DNA of 53,936 nucleotides, from NCBI GenBank assembly GCA_934085975.1, contig CAKOHT010000012.1:1-53936 (forward strand), written 5' to 3'. This stretch comes from an uncultured Cetobacterium sp. Lineage in GTDB: Bacteria; Fusobacteriota; Fusobacteriia; Fusobacteriales; Fusobacteriaceae. Positions within the stretch are counted from its first letter, which is position 1, and each line of letters begins with the position of its first letter. Shown piece after piece: positions 7,922-16,556 of this stretch. The notes beneath the pieces were generated by a model. It did no database searches. It saw only the letters and a list, made by a program, of their open reading frames with translations, and was not told the origin of the DNA. A program made the translations under genes and the position numbers.

Positions 7922-7950
7922 AAAAAAAAAGCTACCCTAAAAGTAGCTTT
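7922..7950 (-). terminator. terminator of the gene at 7957-8655
   Basis: On the minus strand AAAGCTAC/GGTAGCTTT hairpin followed by a T run. It ends immediately before the tRNA promoter. Confidence 0.9.
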
Positions 7951-7956
7951 AATTGA

Positions 7957-8655
7957 CTATTCTTCAGTAACTGCTGTTTCAGTCTCTTCCTCTTTCTTTT
8001 CTTCCTCTTTCGGAATTGGATTTCCAAACATCCATTCAATCTGTCTTCTAACTCCTGTTAGCTCCACAACTTGACCATCAAACTCCAATCTATCATCTTC
8101 AGGAATAGCTAAGAATCCCTCCTCTATTGGAGCATCCTTCACTAAATTATGTTGAAGTTTTATAGAGTTTTCAAATCCGAATGGTTTAAATTCTGTTTTT
8201 ACGCTTCTAATCAATTCATCATTTTTAGATATCTCCTCTACTTGTTCTGGAGTGAATCTTCTTTGTGGTGGGTATTCCGCTATAAATAAAGTTTCTGTTT
8301 TTAAAAACTTTAACTCTTCTCCCACTTTTTCAAATATATCTATTGTGTATCTTCCTCTATTTTTAACTAAAAATCTGTCGATATCTACAATCTTTTTTCC
8401 AACACCTAATGGATCTACCATTGGTGTCAACTCTCCTCTTGATATCAAATCATCCTCAGGACCATTCAATCTAACTTCAAATACTGTCGGCTTTGTAACC
8501 TCCTCGAAAGTTAAGACTATTGATAATCTCATCATAGGATGCGGAAATATCGGTTGAATTATATTATCAAAAGAGCCAAATATATCCACAGCTCCTCCTA
8601 TTTGTTGACTCATTTGAGCTGCGTGTGCAACCACTATATTTTTTACCTTAGCCAT
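7957..8655 (-). CDS. uncharacterised cytoplasmic protein (DUF6941-like)
   Basis: 232 residues, no signal peptide or membrane segment. The N-terminal 110 residues (VVAHAAQ, DIFGSFDNI, FPHPMMRLSIVLTFEEV) look like a compact beta domain of the kind annotated DUF6941. This assignment is from memory of the pattern and is not certain. The middle has short charged segments. The C-terminus ends in a low-complexity acidic tail (about 20 residues of Glu/Lys/Thr). It stands alone between its own promoter and terminator, next to phoR but separately transcribed. Function unknown. Confidence 0.75.
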   Translation of the reverse strand: MAKVKNIVVAHAAQMSQQIGGAVDIFGSFDNIIQPIFPHPMMRLSIVLTFEEVTKPTVFEVRLNGPEDDLISRGELTPMVDPLGVGKKIVDIDRFLVKNRGRYTIDIFEKVGEELKFLKTETLFIAEYPPQRRFTPEQVEEISKNDELIRSVKTEFKPFGFENSIKLQHNLVKDAPIEEGFLAIPEDDRLEFDGQVVELTGVRRQIEWMFGNPIPKEEEKKEEETETAVTEE

Positions 8656-8689
8656 TTTTCCCCCTTTTTTGCTTGTTTTGTTCTAATTT

Positions 8690-8718
8690 ACTATAACATA
8701 CCTGTTTTAATTTGTAAA
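8690..8718 (-). promoter_or_regulatory. promoter of the uncharacterised gene 7957-8655
   Basis: On the minus strand TTTACA (8713-8718), a 17-bp spacer and TATAGT (8690-8695), directly after the phoR stop codon. Confidence 0.75.
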
Positions 8719-8721
8719 TTT

Positions 8722-10446
8722 TTATTTCAAGATTGTGAATATAAAAATACTTCCTTTTCCCTCTTTAGAAATAACGTCTATTTTTCCTCCGCATCTTTCC
8801 ACTAACTCTTTTACAATAGAGAGTCCTAAGCCAGTTCCAGCTTTATTACTTGTTCTAGCTTTATCTACCCTGTAAAACCTTTCAAATATTTTTCCAATAT
8901 CATCTGGTGCTATCCCTATCCCATTGTCCTTCACACCTATTTTATACATACTTTTCGTTTCTATTATTGATATCTCTATCTCTGGTTTTAAACTTCCCCT
9001 ATAGATAATAGCGTTTTCAACCAGATTTTTTAAAATAGTTAAAACTTTCTCAAAATCAATCGTTAACTCTTTCTCCTTACTCAAAAGAGTTAAACTATAT
9101 ATTATAGTTACCTCACCTGTTTTTATTCTTTCATTTAATGTTGCGTGTAACTCACCTTTTAAACGTGCTACTGGAACTCTTTCTATATTGACGATATTGG
9201 AACTCTCTATCTTACTTATATTTAAAAAATCTATAATTATATTCTCCAACTTATCTATATTGTTTTTTATAGTTTTTAGAAATTGAATTCTCAGTGGTTC
9301 TGGTGCATCTTCCAATGCAATGACATAGCCTTTTATATTTGTCAATGGTGTTTTTAATTCATGACTCACATTGCTTATAAAAGTTTTTTGAACCTCTATC
9401 ATTCCCTTAGTTTGAGTTATATCTTTAATAGATAGTAGATACCTTTGATCCTGTTCTAAGAATTTAACATTTACACTGAAATACCTTTTCAATCTGGGTA
9501 TATAAACTTCTGATTTTTGATTCAGCTTTTCTCTCATACCTTTTTTTACCACATCTATAATCTCAATATCTTTTATTAAATTTAAGTAATTTAATTTGTC
9601 CTGCTCATAGAGGTAATTAAATCTACTATTTTTTATTATCAATTGTAAATTTTCATCAAAAAGACATATTGAAGAATCCATTGAGGTGATAATTTGATGT
9701 AAAATTCTTTTTTCTCTATTCAAATTGATAATATTTTCTAAATTTTGATTCTGCCATTTCTGTACAATATCCCATAGATTAAGAATCCAAGGGTCTTTTT
9801 CAAAATACAGATTTTCTCCATTTCCTTTTTCTTTTAAAAAATCTTCAATAACTTCTATCTTTCTATACAAATCCCTTTTCAAATATTTTTTATAAAAAGC
9901 GTGTATTATAAAGTTTAAAAACGTAAAAAACAAAAGCTCTACAACCAGAATTATCTTTAACATTTTTAGAGTATCTCCATAGTTTTTAGAAACTCTTACA
10001 ACTACTTTTTCTCCCTCTTTATTGCTTTTTTCAACTGCATAGTATGCCATAGTCTCATCTGAAATACTACTTTTTCTTATATCGAAGCCTTTTCCTTTGT
10101 TTTTTGCCTCAATAACCTCTTTTCGCCCACTATGATTTTCTAAATTTTTCTCTGTTTCGTATCTCCTTGAATCGTATATAACTTTTCCATCCAATCCAAT
10201 TATATTAAATCTCATATCAGAGTTTTCAAATATTTGTTGGTAATCTTTCTGGTCATACTCCTTTATTAGATTAGATATGATGAAAACATTTTCTCTTAAG
10301 CTAGTTTCTACCCCATCTTTATACAGATGAGATAAAAAAGTTATATTTGTTATCACAAAAACTATTTCAATCATAACTATAAAAAATAAAGCAATTATCT
10401 CTTTTCTTCTAATCTGTACCCTACTCCTTTCACTGTTTTTATGCAA
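8722..10446 (-). CDS. phoR: PhoR-type sensor histidine kinase
   Basis: Membrane histidine kinase, up to 574 residues. TM1 is about 17-38, followed by an extracytoplasmic sensor of roughly 130 residues and TM2 at 170-190. A cytoplasmic linker and PAS-like region (about 255-350) come next. The HisKA box is FISNVSHELKTPLTNIKGY with phospho-acceptor His372, and the ATPase boxes are NLVENAIIY, DNGIGI and GTGLGLSIVKELV. Its place after phoB and beside pst genes makes PhoR the likely role. The start is unclear. The frame opens with TTG at 10446, overlapping phoB by 52 bp and lacking a ribosome site. A good AAAGGAG lies inside that overlap, and the only codon suitably placed after it is ATT (10413). 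The first ATG lies inside TM1. Confidence 0.88.
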   Translation of the reverse strand: MHKNSERSRVQIRRKEIIALFFIVMIEIVFVITNITFLSHLYKDGVETSLRENVFIISNLIKEYDQKDYQQIFENSDMRFNIIGLDGKVIYDSRRYETEKNLENHSGRKEVIEAKNKGKGFDIRKSSISDETMAYYAVEKSNKEGEKVVVRVSKNYGDTLKMLKIILVVELLFFTFLNFIIHAFYKKYLKRDLYRKIEVIEDFLKEKGNGENLYFEKDPWILNLWDIVQKWQNQNLENIINLNREKRILHQIITSMDSSICLFDENLQLIIKNSRFNYLYEQDKLNYLNLIKDIEIIDVVKKGMREKLNQKSEVYIPRLKRYFSVNVKFLEQDQRYLLSIKDITQTKGMIEVQKTFISNVSHELKTPLTNIKGYVIALEDAPEPLRIQFLKTIKNNIDKLENIIIDFLNISKIESSNIVNIERVPVARLKGELHATLNERIKTGEVTIIYSLTLLSKEKELTIDFEKVLTILKNLVENAIIYRGSLKPEIEISIIETKSMYKIGVKDNGIGIAPDDIGKIFERFYRVDKARTSNKAGTGLGLSIVKELVERCGGKIDVISKEGKGSIFIFTILK

Positions 10447-11072
10447 TCTATTAAAAATGGTATTTTTTCTCTCAGTTTGGATATATACACATCTACAGTT
10501 CTATCTCCTGAATAGTAGTTACTTCCCCAAACCCTATCTAATATTTTTTCTCTGCTTACTACAATTCCTCTATTTTTTACTAAAAGTAAAAGTAGGTCAT
10601 ACTCTTTTTTAGATAGCTCCACTTCCTCACCACTATTTATAACCAAATGTTTATCTTCGTCAATCTCTAAACTCAAAAATCTATTTCTTATTTTTTTATT
10701 TTTTTCTTGTTGGTTGAGAAGTTTTTTTCCTCTCAACAATAACTCTCTTGGATCAAATGGTTTTTTGATATAGTCATCTGCCCCAATTTCTAGCCCTTTT
10801 AAAACATCTTCCACCTCTGTTTTAGCTGTTAACATCACTATATATGGAGTTCCATACTCGTCTTCCATCTCTTTTACAATTTTTGTAAAATTTATTCCAT
10901 CTAAATTGGGTAGCATCAAATCCAAAATAATCAACTCATGTTTATCTTTTTTTAAATATTTCAAACCTTCTAGTCCATCTGAAGCCACAGTTACTTTATA
11001 TCCCTCTTTTGTGAAATAATAGTTTATTAATGCCTGTATCTCTAAATCATCTTCAACTACTAGTACCTTCAT
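10395..11072 (-). CDS. phoB: PhoB-type response regulator
   Basis: OmpR/PhoB-family regulator of 225 residues. The receiver domain (1-120) has the acidic pair E7-D8-D9, phospho-acceptor Asp51 in LIILDLMLPNLDG, the conserved Thr in MLTAKTE and Lys in YIKKPFD. The C-terminal winged helix (about 130-225) has the ELSKKEYDLLLLL and GDRTVDVYISKLREKI blocks. It follows pstS on the same strand, 76 bp downstream and beyond the pstS terminator, and overlaps phoR. It should bind the 11-bp-phased repeats between pstS and pstC. That target assignment is inference from location and from known Pho boxes. Confidence 0.9.
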   Translation of the reverse strand: MKVLVVEDDLEIQALINYYFTKEGYKVTVASDGLEGLKYLKKDKHELIILDLMLPNLDGINFTKIVKEMEDEYGTPYIVMLTAKTEVEDVLKGLEIGADDYIKKPFDPRELLLRGKKLLNQQEKNKKIRNRFLSLEIDEDKHLVINSGEEVELSKKEYDLLLLLVKNRGIVVSREKILDRVWGSNYYSGDRTVDVYISKLREKIPFLIDCIKTVKGVGYRLEEKR

Positions 11073-11108
11073 ATACCCTCTCCTTTTTTCTACATTATAT
11101 CACAATTA

Positions 11109-11141
11109 TAAAAAAGGTGTCCTTTTTTCCTTAGGACACCT
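11109..11141 (-). terminator. pstS terminator, upstream of phoB
   Basis: On the minus strand AGGTGTCC/GGACACCT (arms 11115-11122 and 11134-11141) followed by TTTTTTTAT. A TATAAT (11094-11099) just downstream lacks a good -35, so phoBR may depend partly on read-through from pstS. Confidence 0.85.
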
Positions 11142-11148
11142 ATATCTG

Positions 11149-11985
11149 TTATTTTACTGGTACAAATCCCTCCTCAGCTACCACTCTTTGCCCATCTGCT
11201 GACAATGCAAACTCAACCAACCCATTGATATCTTTATTGTCTGTATCCACTATATACCAATAAACTTCCCTTGCTATCGGATATTTTTTGTTTGCCACAT
11301 TCTCCACACTAGGCTCTATTGAATCTACTCTTAAACTTTTTACAGACTTGTCCATGTATCCCATCCCTATGTATCCAATCGCATTTCTATTGCTCTTTAT
11401 CTCCTGTTTTATAGCTTCGTTTGAAGGCATATACAAAGTGCTTTTACCATATTCTGCCTCTTTTTTCGTATTTTCCTCTCTTATTATATGCTCTTTAAAA
11501 AACTCATGTGTTCCAGAAGATGAGTCTCTCGATAGAATAACTATTGTGGCGTCATCACCACCTAGCTCTTTCCAATTAGTGATCTCCCCTCTAAATATCT
11601 TAGCTAAATCCTGATGTGTTAAATTATTGACTCCATTTGAGTCATTCACTATCACTGTTATCCCATCATAACCTAAAACAACCTCTTTTAATTTTATCCC
11701 TTTATCCTTAGCAGATTCCAGCTCTTTATCTTTAATATTTCTAGAAGCCATCCCAATATCCGCTGTTCCATTTATTAAAGATGAAATTCCCACTCCAGAC
11801 CCTCCACCTGTAACAGCTACTCTAGCCTTTTTATTTTTCCCCATATACTCCTCAGCAATGTACTGAGAAACATTCACTATTGTATCTGATCCCTTTACTT
11901 GTATAACTTTTGACGCCATCAACGTCGTTGAATACATCCCCATCATAGCCATTAATCCCATTAGAAAAAACTTTTTCATTTTCAT
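11149..11985 (-). CDS. pstS: periplasmic phosphate-binding protein PstS
   Basis: High-affinity phosphate receptor of the Pst ABC importer, 278 residues. The start at 11985 follows AGGAGG by 9 nt and opens the signal peptide (MKMKKFFLMGLMAMMGMYST...). The frame extends 16 codons upstream without a ribosome site. Phosphate-binding features are VKGSDTIVNVSQYIAEEYM at the mature N-terminus, GGGSGVGISSLINGTADIGMASR, and SRDSSSGTHEFFKEH. There is no lipobox Cys. Divergent from pstC. A PhoB-type control region and a TATACT -10 lie upstream, so induction by phosphate starvation is expected. Confidence 0.93.
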   Translation of the reverse strand: MKMKKFFLMGLMAMMGMYSTTLMASKVIQVKGSDTIVNVSQYIAEEYMGKNKKARVAVTGGGSGVGISSLINGTADIGMASRNIKDKELESAKDKGIKLKEVVLGYDGITVIVNDSNGVNNLTHQDLAKIFRGEITNWKELGGDDATIVILSRDSSSGTHEFFKEHIIREENTKKEAEYGKSTLYMPSNEAIKQEIKSNRNAIGYIGMGYMDKSVKSLRVDSIEPSVENVANKKYPIAREVYWYIVDTDNKDINGLVEFALSADGQRVVAEEGFVPVK

Positions 11986-12021
11986 CTTTAAACTCCTCCT
12001 AAATTTTGTATTCTTAAAATC

Positions 12022-12075
12022 AGTATAGAGCATCAGTGTTAATTCAATTTTAATTTAGTGTAAAAAAGATGTAAA
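12022..12075 (-). promoter_or_regulatory. pstS promoter with four 11-bp-phased Pho-box-like repeats
   Basis: On the minus strand four hexamers lie at exact 11-bp spacing: TTTACA (12070-12075), TTTACA (12059-12064), TTAAAA (12048-12053) and TTAACA (12037-12042). A 9-bp gap and the -10 TATACT (12022-12027) follow. There is no separate -35, as in PhoB/PhoP-activated promoters. The repeat resembles the B. subtilis PhoP consensus TTAACA. Confidence 0.7.
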
Positions 12076-12081
12076 AAAAAT

Positions 12082-12135
12082 TTTACAGTTTTTTTACACA
12101 CAGTTAATCCAATTTTAACAGAAAAGATATATCAT
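12082..12135 (+). promoter_or_regulatory. pstC promoter with four 11-bp-phased Pho-box-like repeats
   Basis: Mirror image of the pstS side: TTTACA (12082-12087), TTTACA (12093-12098), TTAATC (12104-12109) and TTAACA (12115-12120), all 11 bp apart. A 9-bp gap and TATCAT (12130-12135) follow. The two arrays start 6 bp apart, back to back. Confidence 0.7.
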
Positions 12136-12207
12136 ATCTACATATAATTCAAGGTTAAAATTAGTTTAAATTTTTTTAATTCTTTAACATAGATTTAGGA
12201 GGTTATC

Positions 12208-13089
12208 ATGCAGAATTTAAGAAAAGTTAAAGATTCTTTTATGACTGGAATTCACTCCATCATTGGAATTTTTAACATTCTGATTGTTATACTCATATTT
12301 GTTTTCATCTTAGTTAATAGTTTATCCTTCTTTAAGGAGTATCCTATTTCTAAATTTTTCTTTGGAACAGAATGGATATCTCTTTCAGGTAAATACGGAC
12401 TTTTACCACTACTAGTGGGGTCGTTTTGGGTAACATTGGTTGCGCTTTGTATCTCTGTTCCCATTGGAATTATAACCACTATATATCTATCTGAATTTGC
12501 CAATAAAAAGACTAAAAAAATTGTCAAAATTATTATAGAAACAATGTCAGCTTTACCATCAGTTGTACTGGGATATCTGGGTCTATATATCCTATCTGGC
12601 TTTATAAAGGATATCTTTGATTTACCCAGTGGACTAAACGCTTTAAGTGGAGGAATTATGCTCTCTTTTATGGCTATTCCCACTGTAGTCAGTCTCTCTG
12701 ATGATGCCTTAAACGCTCTTGACAAATCTTATCGTGAAGCCTCTTTGGCTCTTGGAGCAAACAAACTTGAAACAGTTTTTAAAGTTCTTTTACCCGCTGC
12801 CTTTCCAGGTATATTTGCAGGTATTATGCTCGGATTTGGAAGAATTATTGGTGAAACTATGGCTGTTCTTATGATTACTGGAAATGCTCCGATTATGGCA
12901 ATTTCACCACTATCTCCTGTCAGAACTTTAACCGCTACCATTGCATCTGAGATGGGAGAAGTTGTCCAAGGAAGTGAACACTATCACGCTTTATTTGCTA
13001 TTGGTCTAGTATTATTTACAATAAGTTTTTTAACAAATAGTGTCGCGGATAGATATATTAGAAAATCAAGGAAATTGATGGGAAAGTAG
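12208..13089 (+). CDS. pstC: phosphate ABC transporter permease PstC
   Basis: Inner membrane permease subunit of the Pst importer, 293 residues with six predicted membrane spans. The first span is about 17-40, after a short cytoplasmic N-terminus. The EAA loop that contacts PstB is visible as DKSYREASLALGANKLETV near residue 175-193. The GxxLGFGRIIGETMAVLMITG segment is typical of PstC. AGGAGG precedes the ATG. First gene of pstC-pstA-pstB-phoU, 12 bp before pstA. Confidence 0.95.
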   Translation: MQNLRKVKDSFMTGIHSIIGIFNILIVILIFVFILVNSLSFFKEYPISKFFFGTEWISLSGKYGLLPLLVGSFWVTLVALCISVPIGIITTIYLSEFANKKTKKIVKIIIETMSALPSVVLGYLGLYILSGFIKDIFDLPSGLNALSGGIMLSFMAIPTVVSLSDDALNALDKSYREASLALGANKLETVFKVLLPAAFPGIFAGIMLGFGRIIGETMAVLMITGNAPIMAISPLSPVRTLTATIASEMGEVVQGSEHYHALFAIGLVLFTISFLTNSVADRYIRKSRKLMGK

Positions 13090-13101
13090 GAGGAATATTA
13101 T

Positions 13102-13941
13102 ATGAAAGTTTTTAAAGGAAAAAGTGGGGCAACTATTGAAATGTTCATTAAAATAATTGCTTTATTGACAGTCGTGCCCATCTTTTTAATATTGGGATAT
13201 ATTATATATAAAGGGATTCCTGCAATATCTTGGGAATTCTTAACAGAAGTTCCTAAGAGGGGAATGAGAGCTGGAGGAATTTTTCCCGCTATTGTCGGCA
13301 CTATTTTTCTTACTTTGGGAACTATGCTTGTCTCTGTTCCATTTGGAGTCTTCACTGGAATATATCTTGTTGAATACTCAAAAGATAATATCTTAACAAG
13401 GCTAGTGAATCTAACAATCATAAACTTAGCTGGAATCCCTAGTATAATATATGGTCTTTTTGGAATGTCCCTATTTGTTATATATTTTAAATTTGGTGTT
13501 TCTATCCTATCCGGGTCTTTAACTTTAGGTATTATGTGTCTTCCAGTTATTATAACGGCTACAAGAGAAGCACTTTTAGCGATTCCAAACAGTTTAAGAG
13601 AAGCCTCTCTAGCTCTTGGTGCTACAAAGTGGGAAACAATCTCCAAAGTTGTTGTTCCCGCTGCGTTACCCGGAATTTCAACTGGCGTTATCTTAAGTAT
13701 TTCAAGAGCTGCCGGTGAAACTGCACCTATTCTATTCACAGCTGCTGCTTTTTATTTGCCATTTCTACCTCGGTCGATCTTTGATCAGGTTATGGCTCTA
13801 CCATATCATCTCTATGTTATATCTACACAAGTTCCAAATATGCCACAAAATAATATGCATGGAACACTGTTTATCCTAGTTTTTATAACTGTCGGATTTA
13901 ACCTTATTGGTGCATACATTAGAAGTAAATTTGAAAAATAA
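13102..13941 (+). CDS. pstA: phosphate ABC transporter permease PstA
   Basis: Second permease subunit of Pst, 279 residues with six hydrophobic spans. The EAA loop is IPNSLREASLALGATKWETI, and SRAAGETAPILFTAAAF is the PstA-specific block. It forms the translocation path with PstC. Ribosome site AGGAATATTAT before ATG. 33 bp separate it from pstB. Confidence 0.95.
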   Translation: MKVFKGKSGATIEMFIKIIALLTVVPIFLILGYIIYKGIPAISWEFLTEVPKRGMRAGGIFPAIVGTIFLTLGTMLVSVPFGVFTGIYLVEYSKDNILTRLVNLTIINLAGIPSIIYGLFGMSLFVIYFKFGVSILSGSLTLGIMCLPVIITATREALLAIPNSLREASLALGATKWETISKVVVPAALPGISTGVILSISRAAGETAPILFTAAAFYLPFLPRSIFDQVMALPYHLYVISTQVPNMPQNNMHGTLFILVFITVGFNLIGAYIRSKFEK

Positions 13942-13974
13942 TAATCTCATTTTAATTTTGGAGGAATATATACT

Positions 13975-14736
13975 ATGAAACAAGATGTCAGAATATCTGT
14001 TAAAAACTTTAACTTTTATTATGGAAATTTTAAAGCTCTAAAAAATATAGATATGGATATAATAAAAAATAAAGTAACCGCACTTATTGGTCCATCTGGA
14101 TGTGGTAAGTCAACATTTTTAAGATCTTTAAATAGAATGAACGACCTCATATCAAATGTTAAGTATGAAGGTGAAATACTACTCGATAATCAAAATATCT
14201 TTGATAAACAGTTTGATATTGTTGAACTTAGAAAAAAAGTGGGGATGGTTTTTCAAAAACCAAATCCTTTTCCAAAATCAATCTATGAAAATTTAGTTTA
14301 TGCTCCAAAGCTACACGGAGAAAGCAATAAGAAAAAACTGGATGAAATTGTTGAATCCTCCCTCAAAGCAGTTGCTCTTTGGGATGAAGTAAAAGATAAA
14401 CTTCATCAATCTGCACTTGGATTATCAGGGGGACAGCAACAAAGACTTTGTATTGCTAGAGCCATATCCATCAATCCTGAAATATTATTAATGGACGAAC
14501 CTACTTCAGCTCTTGATCCAATATCGACTTCTAAAATCGAAGAGTTGATTGTCGAATTGGCCAAAAATTATAGCATAGTTATTGTTACACACAATATGCA
14601 ACAAGCATCAAGAATATCTGATTATACTGGTTTTTTTTACCAAGGTATTTTGGAAGAGTTTGGCGAAACCTCGAAAATTTTCACCACACCCACTGTAAAA
14701 AAAACTGAGGACTATATAACAGGAAAATTTGGATAA
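13975..14736 (+). CDS. pstB: phosphate ABC transporter ATP-binding protein PstB
   Basis: ATPase of the Pst importer, 253 residues. Walker A is GPSGCGKST, the Q-loop follows in [18 protein letters not shown] (PstB-specific), the signature is LSGGQQQR, and Walker B is [12 protein letters not shown] with the D-loop. The switch His is in [16 protein letters not shown]. The [11 protein letters not shown] and [11 protein letters not shown]-terminal blocks match the family. Good GGAGG before ATG. PstB is also thought to relay phosphate status to PhoR through PhoU. Confidence 0.97.
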   Translation: MKQDVRISVKNFNFYYGNFKALKNIDMDIIKNKVTALIGPSGCGKSTFLRSLNRMNDLISNVKYEGEILLDNQNIFDKQFDIVELRKKVGMVFQKPNPFPKSIYENLVYAPKLHGESNKKKLDEIVESSLKAVALWDEVKDKLHQSALGLSGGQQQRLCIARAISINPEILLMDEPTSALDPISTSKIEELIVELAKNYSIVIVTHNMQQASRISDYTGFFYQGILEEFGETSKIFTTPTVKKTEDYITGKFG

Positions 14737-14747
14737 AAGGAGATTTT

Positions 14748-15437
14748 ATGAGAACTTTAAACGAATCTTTAAAAGCTTTAGATGAACACTATTTAGAAAC
14801 ATTAAAATATATTGGTAGAAACTTTGATGTAAACTTAGAGATGCTTCAAAACAATAGTTTTAACCCCACACTCTATGGGGAAGCTAAAATGATAGAGGAT
14901 TTTATTAACTCGCTCGAAGTGAAGCTAAAAGAGGACTCCATTGTCACAATGGCAAGATTTCAACCAGCCGCTAAAAACCTTAGAAAACTGGTTATGATTA
15001 TAAACAGTGTCCGAGTTCTTGAAAGGATGGGAGACCTTCTAAAAGCAAATTTATCCCTGATTAAAAATATTGAAAAAAAATCTTCAAATTTAGCGTATGC
15101 TCTAAGTGAAAAAATTTTTCCCATAGCTAAAAAGATTAGGGGGCTTTTTCAGATGTATGTTGAGGCTTTTTTAAATGAGGATGTACATTTACTCTATAAC
15201 ATACTCTATCTAGATGAGGAAATTGATGGGTTAATCAATGCTAATACAGAGTATTTTCTCACTAAAATGAAAGAAAATACAGACAATGTTGTCGGCGGAT
15301 CTGAACTTATGCTGTTAGATAAAAAATTTGAACGTCTATCAGATCATATAATACATTTAGTCAGTGATTTAATCTATATTCTAAATGGTGAAAACACTCG
15401 AAAAGTTGAACTACAAAAAAATAAAGGGAACCTATAA
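14748..15437 (+). CDS. phoU: phosphate regulator PhoU
   Basis: Cytoplasmic negative regulator of the Pho response, 229 residues, made of two three-helix PhoU repeats. Visible features are MARFQPAAKNLRKLVMIINS and VLERMGDLLKANL in repeat 1, and ERLSDHIIHLVSDLIYIL in repeat 2, the last being the E/DxxxD-type metal-binding motif. It dampens PhoR kinase activity when Pst is saturated with phosphate. Last gene of the operon, 11 bp after pstB. The stop codon lies in the loop of the terminator shared with ispA. Confidence 0.93.
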   Translation: MRTLNESLKALDEHYLETLKYIGRNFDVNLEMLQNNSFNPTLYGEAKMIEDFINSLEVKLKEDSIVTMARFQPAAKNLRKLVMIINSVRVLERMGDLLKANLSLIKNIEKKSSNLAYALSEKIFPIAKKIRGLFQMYVEAFLNEDVHLLYNILYLDEEIDGLINANTEYFLTKMKENTDNVVGGSELMLLDKKFERLSDHIIHLVSDLIYILNGENTRKVELQKNKGNL

Positions 15438-15448
15438 TGGCTCCCTTT
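15423..15448. terminator. bidirectional terminator between phoU and ispA
   Basis: AAAGGGAACC (15423-15432), a 6-nt loop and GGCTCCCTTT (15439-15448). Read rightwards it has one mismatch and is followed by TAATTA. Read leftwards it pairs with a G-U and is followed by a T-rich run. The phoU stop is in the loop and the ispA stop touches the outer arm, so the convergent genes share the same hairpin. Confidence 0.75.
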
Positions 15449-16329
15449 TAATTATCTCTAATTCCAATGTAGTCTGCTAACTCTAAAAAAACTTGAACTT
15501 TTTCATCTGGAAAGATATTCAAACTTTTCTTAGCATCTGAGATAACTTCCTTTAAAATCTCTTTGCTTTTCGCAACTCCAAATATACTTGGGTAAGTTGT
15601 CTTTTCTAACTCCAAATCACTCCCGACTGGTTTCCCAATCTTTTCAAAATCTCCCTCTATATCCAATATATCATCCTTAATTTGAAAAGCTAATCCTATG
15701 CCTTCAGCATATTTTTCTAAAGCTTTATACTCTTCATCTGTGGCATCTGAAATTATTGCCCCTATCTCTATTGGTAATTTTATCAATTTTCCAGTTTTAT
15801 TTTCATGGATATATTTTAAGGTTTCCAAAGAAACTCTCTTTTTTTCACTTTCCAAATCTATAATCTGCCCACCTATCATGCCATCTATTCCTGCATACCT
15901 CGATATCATCCCTATTATTTTTACGATTTTATCCGAAGATATATCTCTTGTTTCGTCCGCCACAACAGAAAATGAATGTGTTAGTAACGCATCCCCTATC
16001 AATATAGCCTCAGCCTCTCCAAACTTCTTATGAGTCGTCAGTTTCCCTCTCCTATAATCGTCGTTGTCAAGAGCTGGTAAATCATCGTGGACTAAGGAGT
16101 ATGAATGAATCATTTCAATTGCAACAGCTATTGCTAACCCCAACTCTATCTTTTTACCAAATAGCTCTAGAACCATCAACAATAGGATAGGTCTTAATCT
16201 CTTCCCTCCATTTAAAACAGAATACCTCATTCCATCTGCAATTACATCCGGATATTTCAATTTATTCAATTGATATTCTATACTTAAATCCACTAATTCT
16301 CGTTTAGTTTTCAAGTAATTTTTAAGCAT
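15448..16329 (-). CDS. ispA: polyprenyl (farnesyl/geranyl) diphosphate synthase
   Basis: Trans-prenyltransferase that condenses isopentenyl diphosphate with allylic diphosphates, giving precursors for undecaprenyl-P and quinones. It has about 293 residues. The first Asp-rich motif is HDDLPALDNDDYRRG (DDxxxxD, bacterial FPP synthase type) and the second is FQIKDDILDIEGD. GGKRLRPIL binds the homoallylic substrate. The start at 16329 is an ATG overlapping the end of xseB (ATGCTTAA), with GAGG upstream. A TTG 9 nt earlier is possible. Same pairing as E. coli xseB-ispA. With ispG in this window it supplies the MEP isoprenoid pathway. Confidence 0.93.
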   Translation of the reverse strand: MLKNYLKTKRELVDLSIEYQLNKLKYPDVIADGMRYSVLNGGKRLRPILLLMVLELFGKKIELGLAIAVAIEMIHSYSLVHDDLPALDNDDYRRGKLTTHKKFGEAEAILIGDALLTHSFSVVADETRDISSDKIVKIIGMISRYAGIDGMIGGQIIDLESEKKRVSLETLKYIHENKTGKLIKLPIEIGAIISDATDEEYKALEKYAEGIGLAFQIKDDILDIEGDFEKIGKPVGSDLELEKTTYPSIFGVAKSKEILKEVISDAKKSLNIFPDEKVQVFLELADYIGIRDN

Positions 16330-16543
16330 TATCCTCAACCTCTAGTTGAACACTGTCATCTTCCGCAGTTACTTTTATTATTTTTCCTTCTGCCTTATTC
16401 AAAATATCTGAGGATTTTTTTAACAACCTCATAGCTTTTTCATACTCTTTTATTGACTCATCCAAAGATAATTCACCCTTATCCAATCTCTCAATTATCA
16501 TATCGATCTCATTAATATTATACTCAAAACTATCCTTTTTCAT
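16322..16543 (-). CDS. xseB: exodeoxyribonuclease VII small subunit
   Basis: 73-residue subunit that caps the XseA large subunit in the ssDNA exonuclease VII complex. The family helix pair is clear: FEYNINEIDMIIERLDKGEL, then LDESIKEYEKAMRLLKKSSDIL. A short acidic C-terminus follows. GAGGAGG precedes the ATG. It overlaps ispA by 8 bp. xseA is not in the window. Confidence 0.92.
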   Translation of the reverse strand: MKKDSFEYNINEIDMIIERLDKGELSLDESIKEYEKAMRLLKKSSDILNKAEGKIIKVTAEDDSVQLEVEDNA

Positions 16544-16556
16544 GGAGCCTCCTCTT

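Noticed and set aside
11149..12033. Longer PstS start at 12033.
   Set aside because: It would put 16 charged residues before the signal peptide and lacks a ribosome site, while AGGAGG is correctly spaced for 11985.
12037..12120. The 11-bp repeats as a short CRISPR-like or satellite array.
   Set aside because: The repeats are 6-bp hexamers in 11-bp phase, flank -10 elements, and diverge towards pst genes. That is a regulator-binding pattern.
13098..13739. 213-codon minus-strand frame over pstA.
   Set aside because: It is antisense to a clear permease within a same-strand operon and shows no domain of its own.
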